Part shown: positions 11,425 through 22,847 of the stretch, piece by piece
Numbering within the stretch: position 1 is the stretch's first letter
Layout: each line of letters starts with the position of its first letter
Assembly (NCBI GenBank): GCA_036924285.1
Contig: JAYKYS010000009.1
Coordinates: forward strand, 3,472,001-3,536,000
DNA from: Asterella californica
Lineage: Eukaryota > Streptophyta > Marchantiopsida > Marchantiales > Aytoniaceae
DNA length: 64,000 bases
Direction of reading: 5' to 3'
Notes under the pieces: generated by a model
The model's database searches: none
Seen by the model: only the letters and a program-made list of their open reading frames with translations
Told to the model about the DNA's origin: nothing
Made by a program: the position numbers and the translations under genes

Positions 11425-11807
11425 GACGGGATACCAAGAGCGAAGGGTCTACTGCTACTATGATCTCGCTTTAGCAGCCTGTGGGATCATAGGAGACTGG
11501 TGAAGAGGTTGTTCAAGATTCAAAATTTAGTTATACTTTACATAGTTGGAAATCTGGTTTGATGACTTTTAGTTCTGACGATTGGAGTGGTATTTGCGAG
11601 GAGTTTGTAGGTGTACAGTCTTTTGTTCGTTGGTTGGATGATGTAGATAGATTGATGGAGCAGATGGGAGGAAGAGTGGTGATCCCTATCCACTCTCGGA
11701 AAGTCTATGAGGAGGTTGTCTCGTGCTTATAATCTCGTCCTCATTCGAGACTGGAGAGTGGATGGAAAGATGCAATCTGCTGGTGTGGCTCTCGTCAAGA
11801 AGCAGAG

Positions 11808-13060
11808 GTGCACACCAAATACAAAACTGTAGCAAAGAAGGTGAAACCAATGACGATATGGTTACCTGTTGACTCACAACAGCAGATGGAGTTAGCTGCC
11901 ACTGAGCATGTACTGAGAGATCATAAACAAATAGGACACAAGTTTACTCGAGAGACACTTGAGAAGCTCCAGATAGGAGGGGGTGGCTTCTTGACTGAAG
12001 TGGAAAAACAAACTTTTGAGCAGATGATAGTTAGCCATGGTAAGGCATTTTCTTTCTCAGCTGAGGAGATTGGTTGTGGATCTTAGTGTGATAGCTCCGA
12101 TGGTTATCTTCAATGTTCCTCAAGTACCTTGGGGGACTTGAAGCCGATTCTAGTCCCTCGTCCCCTGCTACCAAAGGTTATTGAGTTATTGAAGAAGAGG
12201 ATGCGGATGGAGTATTCTTGAACCATCTATAGCTCCGTACTCTAGCCGATGGTTCACAGTACCTACGAAGACAGGAGCCTTACGCTTCATCCAAGACTTG
12301 CAGCCTGCCAACAACATCATGATTCGAAACGTTAGGACAGGACTTGTGGTTGATGAAGTAGCTGAGGCATTTGCTAGAAGATCAATCTATTCTATTGGAG
12401 ATTTGTTTTCAGGTTACGATCAGTTTCAGCTTGCTTTGGAGAGTAGAGACTTGACTACCATGCGTACACCTTTGGGATTGATGCGGATATGCATTCTTCC
12501 TCAGGGCGCGACAAACTCAATAGCTCATATGCAAAACGCGATGCATAAGATGTTACGAGAGTTTGTACCTGAGCTCACTATCCCATTCTGGACGATATTC
12601 TCATGAAAGGCTGTCCAATGGAGGACAAAGACGAAGTTGTGGCTTCTGATGGTTGCAAAAAGTTCTTTGCAGACCATATTCAAGATGTAGAAAAGATTCT
12701 GATGCGCTTGAAAGAGGTACACCTCACTTTGTCAAGTACCAAATCTCGTTTTGGAATGTCAGAGATTGTGGTAGTGGGTCATTTGTGTGGTACTTTTGGG
12801 AGACGGCTGAACCCAGAGAAGATAGATGCTATAGCAAGGATAGCAGATTATACCAACATCACTGAGGTTCGTCGATTCTTAGGAGCTTGTGTGTTCTTTC
12901 GTGTGAGTATTCTTCGTTATGCACACATTGCCGAGCCTCTGTATGCACTTCTGAGAAAGGGGAAGAGGTTTATTTGGCGGCAAGAACATCACGAGACGAT
13001 GGAGCAGCTGAAAGAGATTCTGAAGTCTCCACTTGTACTAAGGAGACTTAACTACGAGAG
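11808..13060 (+). pseudogene. G: reverse transcriptase domain
   Basis: Motifs in order: PYSSRWFTVPTKTGALRFIQDLQPAN, DLFSGYDQFQL, MRTPLGLMRICILPQGATNS, then the catalytic region PFLDDIL, which needs a frame change at about 12590-12605. Next come GHLCGTFGRRLNPEKIDAI and ITEVRRFLGACVFFR, the RT connection region. The FLDD box is the gypsy form of YxDD. There are extra stops around 12140-12200. This is the strongest evidence that G is Ty3/gypsy. Confidence 0.8.
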
Positions 13061-13500
13061 CGGAAGATCTATCATATTGACTGTTGACACGAGTCCAAAG
13101 GCGATTGGATGGGCAGTTGGTCAAGAAGACGCAGACGATGTGCTTTTGTTTCTAGGTTTGGAGCTCGAATCTTAACAGATAGGCAACGTAACTATCTTCA
13201 AGTGAAGCGTGAGTTGTGGGGAGTTGTTACTGCTATGAAGATAGATCGGTAGTTCTTGATAGGTGCACGTGTGATAGTAGAAACAGATTGTTTGCCTTTG
13301 CTTGGTATGATAACAAATTGCAATACTCCAGACATAGCAATGCTATGATGGATTGCTTATATCCGGAGTCTGAACCCTGAGCTGAAACATATAGCAGGAA
13401 AGGATAATCATATTGCATACATGTTATCTAGGGTTTGTTATACAGATGAGGATGAGATGATTACAGAAGTCAAAGATGAAGAGAAGAGAGAAGTTTGATG
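13061..13500 (+). pseudogene. G: RNase H domain
   Basis: ILTVDTSPKAIGWAVGQED is the first strand of a retroelement RNase H with its catalytic Asp. Further matches such as ILTDRQRNYLQVKREL, ETDCLPLLGMI and GKDNHIAYMLSR appear in shifting frames with stops at about 13249 and 13348. The order is correct directly after RT. Confidence 0.65.
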
Positions 13501-13660
13501 CCAAGTTGATCAGTAAGACTTCAGACTTGGAACCACTACCGTTCAACGAGGAGTTCTACACGGAGAAGTTCCGTGACATTGGATTCTATCTGAGTTCATT
13601 ATGCAGACGAGAAGGCTAGAGTGATGCAGAGTTCAAGGAGATCAGACGAAAGGCATACAG

Positions 13661-14851
13661 TTACCTTCTACGTGAAAACGTCCGAAGAGAAGATATGAGA
13701 TGCTTGCTAGAGTGGTGGATGATCAACCGACGAAGTTGAATATGCTTAAGGAGTTTCATGACACCTTGTGGGATGGACACCGTGGAATCTGGACTACATA
13801 CACAAAGATGAAAGAGTGATACTGGTGGAAGGGTTTGTATCAAGACGTAGTGGATTTTGTTGGATCGTGTCTGCACTGCCAGTTCTACTCTAAAATCCGT
13901 TACAGAGATGGACTTGTACCTATCTATCCATTCAGTATTCATTTTCAGTGGGTCCTTGATCTTATGATGATGCCACCGGGACTATGGGAGATGCGCTACT
14001 TGGTGTTGGCTCGAGAAGATCTCTCCAACTACATTGAGGGACGAGCACTACGAACGAATACTACAGAGAACATATGTAGATTCATGCTGGAAGATATCAT
14101 CTGTCGTTATGGATCTGTTGGAAGACTACAAGCATATAGAGGCGAGTTGAGAGGTGCAAAAGCGAAGGAATTCTTTGCTCGTTATGGAGTAAAGCTTCGG
14201 CTTACTACTGCCATGAAACCAGAAGGTATTGATAAGAGTGAACGAGGACACCTTTTTATTGTTCACGCTTTAGTGAAAGCATGTGATGGTAGGCCGAGAG
14301 AATGACCGAGACTACTTCCATTTGCTTTATGGGCTGGTAGAACTACACACTGTACCACGATTGACTATATGCCGACTGAGCTTATGCTGGAGCAGAAACC
14401 AATCATGCCTGCTGAGGAGGACTTTCTTACGTGGACTGCGCTACCATGGGAAGATGGTATAGATCATACTTCACTCCTTGCTTTACGAACTAGGTAGTTG
14501 GAGCGAAGGGAGGAGGATGTTGCTGAAGCGCAAGAGAAGCTGAAGATGGCTCGAGTCAGAAACAAAGAGCGTTTCAACAAGACTCACCGACTATGACCAA
14601 AGCCAATACGTGTTGGTGATCGAGTTTTGGTGTATGATAGCACGCTGGAGAATCAGCATTATACACTTCGTAAGTTCTCGCGAAGATGGTTCGGATCTTA
14701 TGTTGTGTTAGATGTATATGAGAATGTCACTTATAGTTTACGTGAGTTAGATGGTACTCCTTTGAAGCTATTTGTGGCTGGTAAACGAGTGAAGTTGTTC
14801 AAACAACGTGGAGGATCAGTAGATTTGTTCAACTTTCTAGAGTTTGAGTAG
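13661..14851 (+). pseudogene. G: integrase
   Basis: A zinc-binding HHCC region is readable (HDTLWDGHRG, then CLHC), followed by the core with WVLDLMM (first Asp). At the second catalytic site LQAYRGEL has Y where DRGEL is normal, so an essential Asp is lost. The third site reads PEGIDKSERGH. The C-terminal part has VGDRVLVYD and KFSRRWFGSYVVL, the usual barrel after the core, ending RGGSVDLFNFLEFE. Stops occur near 14305, 14496 and 14596. Clearly inactive. Confidence 0.75.
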
Positions 14852-14969
14852 AGGATGACAAGAGACGAAGACGCCTCGACAACTGAAGAGGTTGAGACAA
14901 AAGAGAATGATGATGATGAAGAACAGACAGAAGAATGAAGAGGTTGGCACATGCCAGAGGATGTGCAGG

Positions 14970-14984
14970 TTTAGAGGGGGTGGA
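14970..14984 (+). other. Polypurine tract of element G
   Basis: TTTAGAGGGGGTGGA lies directly before the TGTCGTGATA start of the LTR, about 120 bases after the integrase frame. Position and purine content fit the plus-strand primer site. Confidence 0.6.
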
Positions 14985-16932
14985 TGTCGTGATATGAATT
15001 GTTTCACATAGTGAAGAATTCACATCTCTGTTAGAAGTTAGTCTCTCTGAGTGAAGTTAAGATCTCAGAGAAATCGATTCTAGAGGAAGTGAGAATTGGA
15101 AAATCTAAAAACACCATGACGTAGGACTTGTCACGCTGATCACCGTGGTATGTTCAAAAGTTGCAAACGGAGTTGAACGCAAACAGTTACTTGAGGTTCT
15201 TCTACAAGATTTCTGATACCGGAAAATTTACCATAAATCTGAGTGAGTTCGAAAAATATGTTTTAGATTTTTCTCATGTATATTGTAGTATTTAGTATTT
15301 TTTTGCATTTCGAAATACTCAAAAAGACCATGTCTAGAGAAAGTTATGGCACTCCGTGTTAGTGAAAGAAAGACAAAATACCGCACTTTGTTAGCATATC
15401 AGCTTAGAAACTGGTCTCTAAAACCAGTTGTGAGATCAGCTTTCGTGGTGTAGCTGAGAAACTTGTAAGGAGGATCAAATCTCTTCAGACTCACAACCGG
15501 CTTGGAGTAGGTTGGCCCCTTCGGGGGAATATGAGAGGCACCAAGTTGCTTAAGGACGGCACACTAGATGTCTCTTGAACGTACCGTGAATGCGAGACGT
15601 CTCCGTCTACCCCTGCACTAGTGCACTCACCTGGTGTGGATGCTAGAGGGAGTTTACCACCGGATTTTGAAATGGACCTTATGTTAGAGGACTAAGCTCA
15701 CCTTCGGGTTGTCAGGGTCACTAGTATTAATTCGGTTGCAGCCCTCTAAGTCTTGAGGTAGCGAGATGGCATCAAAGATACTCCAAGTGGGTACCAAATC
15801 TTTTGTAGAAAAATGTAGAGCTCGACATATTATTCACTTGGGTCAAAAAATCAAGTGAAACTGATACTTGAGGCAATACTTACGGCATTTCGAAGTTTAA
15901 GGGGGCCGGAAAACGACAATGGTGATAAACTCGGGCTCCACGTGTCAGGACGAGGTGATTCTGGTGGCCAGAGGTAGCCGTGGTGTAGTTACTTCGAGTG
16001 GAGGTGTCAGATGCTGACTGTACAACCAACTCGATGGCCGTCCGTATAGATGAACCTGCAAAGCTTAGTGAACTAGTCTTCTTACGTGTAGATTTATTAT
16101 CAATGATTTATTTTTCTGCTGCCATCTGTTTAGGGTATCTTTTAGCCCTGCTAGGTGACAGTGGAGGTTACGTAAGATGGAGGAAAACCCAGAGGGGTGT
16201 ACTCCGGAGAGGAAGAGTTATGTAGGATGGAGGAAAACTCATAGGGGTGTACTCCGGAGAGGAAGAATTCTGAGATCATTGATTACGTGTAGATTTATTA
16301 TCAATGATTTATTTTTCTGCTGCCATCTGTTTAGGGTATCTTTTAGCCCTGCTAGGTGACAGTGGAGGTTACGTAAGATGGAGGAAAACCCAGAGGGGTG
16401 TACTCCGGAGAGGAAGAGTTACGTAGGATGGAGGAAAACTCATAGGGGTGTACTCCGGAGAGGAAGAATTCTGAGATCATTGTGGCACTGTAAAGTGTGC
16501 AGAGACCAACGAGTAGAGAATCGAAGAGCTAGGAGAGGAGTTTTACAGAGGTTATGTCTGGAGAGAATTTTTGACTGATCAGAGTTTTGACATCGAGGGA
16601 TTGAGATTAGCAAACAGAAACGAGTAGAGAGGAGACCAGAAACTTGTACGCACCTTTTTCTGAATAGAAAACGGGAAGCTTCTAAGTGAACGCGCTGGTG
16701 CTTCACAGGAGCAATTTTTTGATATTTTGAGTTACTGAGCGTGAGCTTTTCAACCTGCATGATTTGGAGTTGAAGATTTATTTGCACGCCGTGTGTTTTA
16801 TCTTGGCCGGATCGAAATCATGGTGGTGTGTTTTCTTGCTGTCCGTATTCCGTGTGTGGTTTTTGTCCTCCTCTTCACGGTCGTATCACATCTAGAAGGT
16901 TCCGTCCTTCCAAGGAAACTCTCACCTCGACA
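14985..16932 (+). repeat. 3' LTR of element G, about 1.95 kb
   Basis: Begins TGTCGTGATA right after the polypurine tract. The proposed end TCACCTCGACA at 16931-16932 gives inverted termini (TGTCG..GTGA against TCAC..CGACA) and coincides with the start of copy C similarity. It holds a 201-bp tandem duplication at 16082-16483. No second LTR exists in the window, so the end is inferred from the terminal repeat and the neighbour boundary. Confidence 0.5.
16082..16483 (+). repeat. Tandem duplication, 2 x 201 bp, with nested repeat of about 50 bp
   Basis: The units 16082-16282 and 16283-16483 are almost identical (start TTACGTGTAGATTTATTATC, end CTGAGATCATTG). Within each unit a subunit of about 50 bases containing GGATGGAGGAAAA and GGGGTGTACTCCGGAGAGG is itself present twice. 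The near identity implies a recent duplication inside the LTR. U3 repeats often carry enhancer elements, but that role here is only a possibility. Confidence 0.85.
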
Positions 16933-18596
16933 ACATACTCAGAAGACTTCTCCCATCCAGGCTTCCCATCACTGGTCTCATCTGTCTTCAGCTTCCTACA
17001 CGTAATCTAACCTCAACACAACAGACACGGAACGTTCATACTCTGTTCTTCCGACTCCTTATCTCTCATACACGCTCAGAAGAAGCTTATTGCATAACGG
17101 GAAGACATGACCCTCAACCATTCTCTCCAGATTCTGCCAGCAAGGCTTCTCACAACTCTCTTCTAAGTTCGGGAAGAAGAAGGAATAGGCTGCTATGGGT
17201 TGGACAGAAGAGACTCGTAAATCACGTCTTCTCGCGCATTCTACCAGCCGTTCCAACCTTCTAGTCTCTCTAAGAAGATGTGGATTTGATAAGACGGGAA
17301 GATTGAGAGGCACATGCCTAGTTCTCAGTTTCCAACTTCTGTCGAAACTACAATCAACTCACCAGGTCACTCATCATTCGTACCAAGCTTCTCTCAACAC
17401 AAAGCCCAATCCAATCCAATCTTGATACGGATTTGGAAATAGTCGTCTTACGAAGACGTTTAGACATTCAGAAACGTCTTCCGAAGATGTTCAGATCTTC
17501 TGAAGCGTTTCTGTCCATGGATTCGAGAACAAAGGTGCGATAGGGTAGAGAAATTGATAGTAAAGTGATCAAATTTAGGAATAAGAGACAGGTAAGCTCA
17601 ATTCCAACTCAAGAAGAAGTGAGAAGATGACTGTCAAAAATTGGTCAGTGCTTTCACGCCCAATTTTCGTAGAAGGAATTTCAGGGTAGAGAAATCGATC
17701 GATGAGCTTCTTGCAAATGGACGGAGAAGCGCAAGGACATCAAATCAGAGACGAGAAGCGGTGGGAAAAGGAGAAGGAACACGAGAAGAACCTTAGTACT
17801 ACTTCTGGCTGCTTCTGTTGCACTGTCAGTCTTTCGTACGCTTCCGGTCTTCACTTCCATCTTCGATGTGGTACCACAATCCTGCTTCTATCATCAGTCT
17901 TGAGCTGCGTCCCTCTACTGCTACCGCCTCTCACTTTTGTCTCGAAGCTTCCCTCTGGTTCCTAATCGATCTTCGATGTCTGCTTCTTGAAATCCTCAGG
18001 GATTCCTTACTCTCTTAGCTTGAATGTGCCTCTTCCTGGCTGGAAAACAGCCCTGCTTTCTCTCTTGCTCCAATTCGATCCTACGTGCTCCCAATCTCGA
18101 CTCTTCTCGCTTTCAATGCTATTTTGATTCTCAAGGTGCAATCGGTCCTAATGCGTAATAGATCTTCCAATGCGGGAAGCAATAAACGATTCTGTGATAG
18201 TGCACCTTCAACCCGTATCTTGCCTGCGCGATTTAGATAATGCCCTGGGTTATCCCAAATTATCTATTACTACGGTGACTACCTGATAAGTACACCTACC
18301 CCTTGCGTATGTGGCGCGTGGTTGGTACCCATGTAGTCGCAGTCACTGTCGTCTCGGAAGATGTTCGTCTTCTGTCTTCTGTCTTCTGGAAGACACCATC
18401 GAGAAGACGTCTTCCCAGAAGATGCCTATCTTCTGACTTCTAAAGAAGTCGACTTTTCTTACAAAAGATCCTTAAGATCATCTTCTCTCTAAGCAAGGTG
18501 TAATCTTAAGTAATAAGGCTACTTCAATTACATAGATATGTTATTAACTTTAAAAATTTCAAAAAATCTTCAATCCTGCAAACTGTGAGCACCACA
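16933..18596 (-). mobile_element. Element 'C' of the TGTGGTG-ended family (partial)
   Basis: Minus sense from TGTGGTG at 18596: terminal segment Z (18596-18194), block Y (about 18190-17700) and block V (17440-16940), in the same order as copy B. It is cut at 16933 by the LTR of G; the coding part is not in the window. A dyad cluster lies at 18350-18470 and another at 17440-17510. C is useful because it shows Z and Y joined without interruption, which proves the break made by A inside D. Confidence 0.6.
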
Positions 18597-18721
18597 TCAC
18601 ACGAGGACAAGAATAAGAAATGTGAGCTCCTCATGACTTTTTGGACGAGGTTAGTTGGTGGTGTCTACCATCTAGACCAGACGATCGACCTCTCAAGCTG
18701 AGTGGTCGAAATGTCGAGATG

Positions 18722-18792
18722 TTGAGCTTCATCTTTCTATACAATAGACGGTTCTTGAAGAATCGTCTGTTGTATAGAAAGATGAAGCTTAA
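18722..18792 (+). repeat. Near-perfect fold-back, 35-bp stem
   Basis: The arms 18722-18756 and 18758-18792 pair around G18757. All 35 positions pair in a plus-strand RNA, three as G-U wobbles (18751/18763, 18745/18769, 18724/18790); the adjoining 18721/18793 is also G-U. A functional transcript would need to open a few central pairs to form a loop. It could be a small-RNA precursor or a relict palindrome; no promoter is visible. Confidence 0.8.
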
Positions 18793-19158
18793 TGTGGTCG
18801 TTGATTGTCTTCATCGATGGTGGGTAGGTCCCCAAGTCATATGCAGCAGATCCTACGGCATGTCAAGAAGGTACGATCACCTCGATCCAACGATTACTGC
18901 CATCATTTAAGACTCGAGCTCTTTCAAAGAGAACCATCTGATCGTGAGGATTAGTAGCAACCAACTATCCTTCCCAACAACTATTGGTCCCAAGGACCTA
19001 ACATCCAGAAGTTCGACATATTTTGATCATCATTTGTCTTTTCTCTCAGGAAAATGAAACGGTTATGGATTATTTTTGGGTTCGAGTTTTCATGCGGGAG
19101 GTGATCGAAATTGTCTCTTCTTCGCTGATTTTGAGAAAGAAGTCTTCTTTCTTCATAC

Positions 19159-19680
19159 TTGACCGATCACTATAATTGTGGCTTTAAATATTTGAAGTCA
19201 TGGAAGAATATTGGTAAAGTAGAGAGTAAAAAAGCAGGTGCAGCTTACTCAATTGGTGTTGTATCAGAAGAGCAGCATACTCATACCGCGCCAGAGCAGT
19301 TTGGTGTATTAGTGAATCATATCATAAACCTTGTCGGGCTGAATCTCAACCCTACGGATGTTCTCGGAGGTGTAGAGGTTATCCATGAGGTTGCTGTTGA
19401 TGTTGTCGACGAAGCTATTGATGGAATTGCAGATACTGCTACGATGTTGTCTATGAAGCACAGAGCTGGAGAAGATATTGAGGAGGGTGAGATTACGGAC
19501 AACGGGTCATTTAGGAGAGAAGCAAATGATTATTACGATGATGAAGAACCGGCTGACATGCCATCTACTTCTGTTGGTGGTGGTGGACTAATCAAGAATG
19601 ATAAATACGTCCGTGTCTTGATACGTCCAGTTATTAATACTTCGAGTGGTCAGCATGACACTCGGGATCTTATCGGGTAA
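19159..19680 (+). CDS. Unidentified open frame, 173 codons
   Basis: Starts with a non-ATG codon. The sequence is rich in V, D and E in the middle (GGVEVIHEVAVDVVDEAIDGIAD) and acidic near the end (GEDIEEGEITDNG, DDEEPADMPSTS). No family is recognised. It might be a gag-like or host exon fragment; the acidic composition is protein-like, but no splice-linked neighbour was found. Low confidence. Confidence 0.2.
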   Translation: MTDHYNCGFKYLKSWKNIGKVESKKAGAAYSIGVVSEEQHTHTAPEQFGVLVNHIINLVGLNLNPTDVLGGVEVIHEVAVDVVDEAIDGIADTATMLSMKHRAGEDIEEGEITDNGSFRREANDYYDDEEPADMPSTSVGGGGLIKNDKYVRVLIRPVINTSSGQHDTRDLIG

Positions 19681-20251
19681 CATGATCTTGCACATATTGT
19701 TAGTCAGCAAGATATACCTCCAAGTTTTGGAGTAGCTCGTTAACACCCAGCTTATGTTGATATCTACAACATGATGCAACATCTACAGCAAATACGGAAG
19801 TTCCATAGGCAGATGACTTACTAGATAGTTTCGGCTCATTATTTAGGAAGTTTTATTCTTCTCTTCATATGCAAAGCGGGTTGACACAATCTGACCAAGA
19901 TTAAACGATTCACATTATCTGGAGGTCCAGCGAACTTATTTACTTGCATCAAATGAATTACAAGGTCGTGAACAAGAACGTCTTACACAATACAAAACCT
20001 TGCAACGTGTCCTTTTGCTCGATTCCGGTTCCCCTTCTGATAGTTTCACATGTCTTTTGAAAGAAGCAATTTATTGTGTGCGTCATGTTATATCAAGTAT
20101 CACAATTTTCATCTTTGATGAAAAGTCTTTCATATGAAGACGATGATCTAACCGTATATACATAATCTGTAAATAAAAACATTTAGTCTTATCGATTGCG
20201 TGTATGTATTTGCATATTGTCACTATGTTATTTGAGTGTTAGTGTATTTTT

Positions 20252-20272
20252 CCTCGTGCATAGTGCACGAGG
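20252..20272. repeat. Perfect hairpin, 9-bp stem
   Basis: CCTCGTGCA, loop TAG, TGCACGAGG. Located in the spacer left of element B after a T-rich run. No associated gene. Confidence 0.7.
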
Positions 20273-20976
20273 CGCACATTCGCTCTATAGACTATAAGCG
20301 TCTTATCAATCTATAAAGAATGTGAATCCGCACATTTTTTTTCGGATATCTCTTCGATTCATGTTATCCTTGTTGTTGTTGTAGGCTTCTCGAGTTGATT
20401 CCAAATAAAGTTTAGTTGAGCTCGATATTCTCGTGGTAGAAGTTTATCCGTGAATCTGTCAACTAATCCTTAGCTGGAAGAGCACCAGACAGCAATGTCG
20501 AACAGAGAAAAACATCTCAAGAACAACTCATGTGTATAAGGACGTCGTGTCGCAATCAAACGGTCAAAGATTATTCTTTCCCTCCAACCGGTTTTGAAAC
20601 ACTAGTTTTAGATTGATGAGAAACTAATGTACCATCAATGTTGAACAAAAGTAATTTTTTAGGACGGTCAAGTTCTATAGGAGAATAGGTTGATGTGAAC
20701 TCTCAGTCAGCACTCAGAAGAAAAATAGAAGACACATAAGAAACTCTAACAACACTGAAATGAAAGACATGGAGCCCATAACTCGAAGAACTTATGAAGT
20801 TAAACGACCTTAGATAATATGTCACGTGTGGTGCCCACAAATTACAGGATGCACGAATTTTTGGAATTTTTAAGAATAATAACTTGTTTGTATAACTGAA
20901 AAAGCGTTGTTACTTAAGGTTACGTCTTCCTTAACATGAAGATGATCTTAAGAGCGGTTTGTAATAAAAAGTTGAC

Positions 20977-21090
20977 TTCTTCGGAAGACGACCGTCTTCG
21001 GAAGAGCGTCTTCTCAGTTGCGTCATCGGAAGACGGAAAAACGGCGGAAGACGAGAAGAAGGCGGAAGACACCTGTCTTCCGGAAGACAG
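20977..21090. repeat. Subterminal GTCTTC/GAAGAC dyad array of element B
   Basis: More than eight copies of GAAGAC or GTCTTC, many as the palindrome CTTC(C/T)GGAAG, within about 115 bases, 150-260 bases inside the TGTGGTG end. Equivalent arrays lie at the same distance in copies D (9950-10060) and C (18350-18470), and in the shortened end of A (9560-9650). Confidence 0.7.
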
Positions 21091-22847
21091 CGACCGCGAA
21101 GGTCTAACCACGAGTTTTCGAATAAAACAGTAGGTGTACCTACTGGGTCGCACCGAATAGGTAGGTAGGTCGGGGAAGACAGCTAAGGTCGAAAATCCTT
21201 AATCTGCGGGGAAGATGCGCAGGAAGCACATTAGGCGCATTCCAACTTCCCAGCGCGCTTGAGAAGATAGATTTGCGAGAGTGAGCTTCGCAAGTGAGCT
21301 TTGAGAGAGGAACCGAGTGAGGACATCGAGGTAGGAGAGAACCAGTTGGCAGCTAGGCGAAGGGCGAGACCGAATTGTTGGAGCACGGAATGCAGAGAGC
21401 GAAGGCGTTTCTGTGAGCTCCCGAGAAGCTGACATTGGAGAGTAGCGAGTTGAATCGAAGGTGGAATCGAGGCGTGGTCAGAAATTGACAGCATGCGCAG
21501 TCGTGAGGAGTCGCATTGGAGCTTGGACCAGAGCCAGAAGCGCGCGGAGGTCGAAGGCAACTCGGGGAGCAGAAGAAGACTGTAGAGGATCTTCCCCACG
21601 TTCTTTCCCCTTCCCACTTCTTCTCACCTTTGTCTGGTATTCCCCGCGCTTCCTTGGTTGTGTGCAGGCAGCCTGATCGATTACCCCCACCCCCCATTCT
21701 TTCTATTGAGACATTGGGCGCAGAAGCGCTGCCCAATTTCTGTCAGACACCTCCCTACTCCTCCTAAGTTCAATTCGAGCTTCCCTACACCCCGGCCTCA
21801 AATTGACGATCCCAGCTACCAATTTCCCTACCCTACTACCTCTCTACCCTCGAAACCTGGAACAAAAGACGATTCGGAAGATGGGAACATCTTCGGAAGA
21901 CGCTTCTTAAACTTGACTGTCTCGGAAGACCATCTTCGGAAGACTGTTTTCGGAAGTCGACTGAACACAATTCGTATCAAGAGTGGATTTGCTTTGCGTT
22001 TGTGTTAAGAGAGGCTTGGTACGAATCCCGAGTGGTGTGGTGAGTTGTTTTGTTATTCCGAGAAGTTGGAAGTCGGGAACTAGACCTGTGCCTCCCGGTC
22101 TTCCAAGCTTCTCAACTCCACATCTTCCTAGAGAGACTAGAAGACTGAAAGGCTGGCAAAATGAGCGAGAAGACGTGAGGGTCCATTCAGGTCTCTTCTG
22201 TCCGATCCATAGCAGCCATTCCTTCTTCTTCCCAAACTTAGAAGAGAGTCGTGAGAAGACTTGTTGGCAGAATCTGGAGAGACTGGTCGAGGGTCCTGTC
22301 TTCCCACCGAGCAGCAAGCTTTTTCTGAGTGCATATGAGAGGTGAGAAGTCAGAAGAACAGAGTGCAATTGTCTTGAGTCTGTTGTGAGGATAGATTGCG
22401 CGTAGGAAGATGAAGACAGGTGAGACCAGTGAAGGGAAGTATGACTTCGGGAGGTCTTCCGAGAAAGACATTGAATCGGAAGCTATCCCGAGTGTCTTCC
22501 TCGAGGCCACTGTCACCGCAGGAGCCCGCAACCGACTTCTGAACTTGTCATGCACTTTATGTTTCACGAATCTTGTATCTTCTGATAGGAAGTAGGATGT
22601 AATGCAAGGTGGGTTGTCTTCTTGGTAATCCATGCGAGGCCTTGCTTAGATAGGACTGTTTAGATATAGCTCGGAAGACGAGAGCTATCTAGGAAGTACT
22701 GTTAGAATCCCGGAAGACGGAGTAGCTGTCTTCTGGAAGACTAGTTTCGTCTTCTGAGAAGTAGAAGATAGACTGTGGACACTTGGGAAGGACTGAGCCT
22801 TCAGCTCATAGTAGGTGCTTGTGGCTTAGTGCAACAGATCTTCCAGC

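Larger units (their letters stand above)
10189..16932 (+). mobile_element. Element G: Ty3/gypsy LTR retrotransposon, 5'-truncated and decayed
   Basis: Gag-like region, protease, reverse transcriptase, RNase H and integrase occur in the gypsy order on the plus strand, followed by a polypurine tract and a 3' LTR. There is no 5' LTR: sequence starts abruptly at the end of D, suggesting D inserted into G. To the right, the LTR end (TCACCTCGACA at 16932) abuts copy C sequence. All frames contain several stops and shifts, so no protein can be made. Confidence 0.75.
18597..20826. other. Host-like spacer between elements C and B
   Basis: No recognised gene. It contains a 71-base fold-back at 18722-18792, a plus-strand open frame 19159-19680, a short hairpin at 20252-20272, and at its right edge the TCACG target duplication of B (20822-20826). 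Confidence 0.5.

Noticed and set aside
16082..16483. CRISPR-like repeat array
   Set aside because: Only two long direct units without spacers, inside a eukaryotic LTR.
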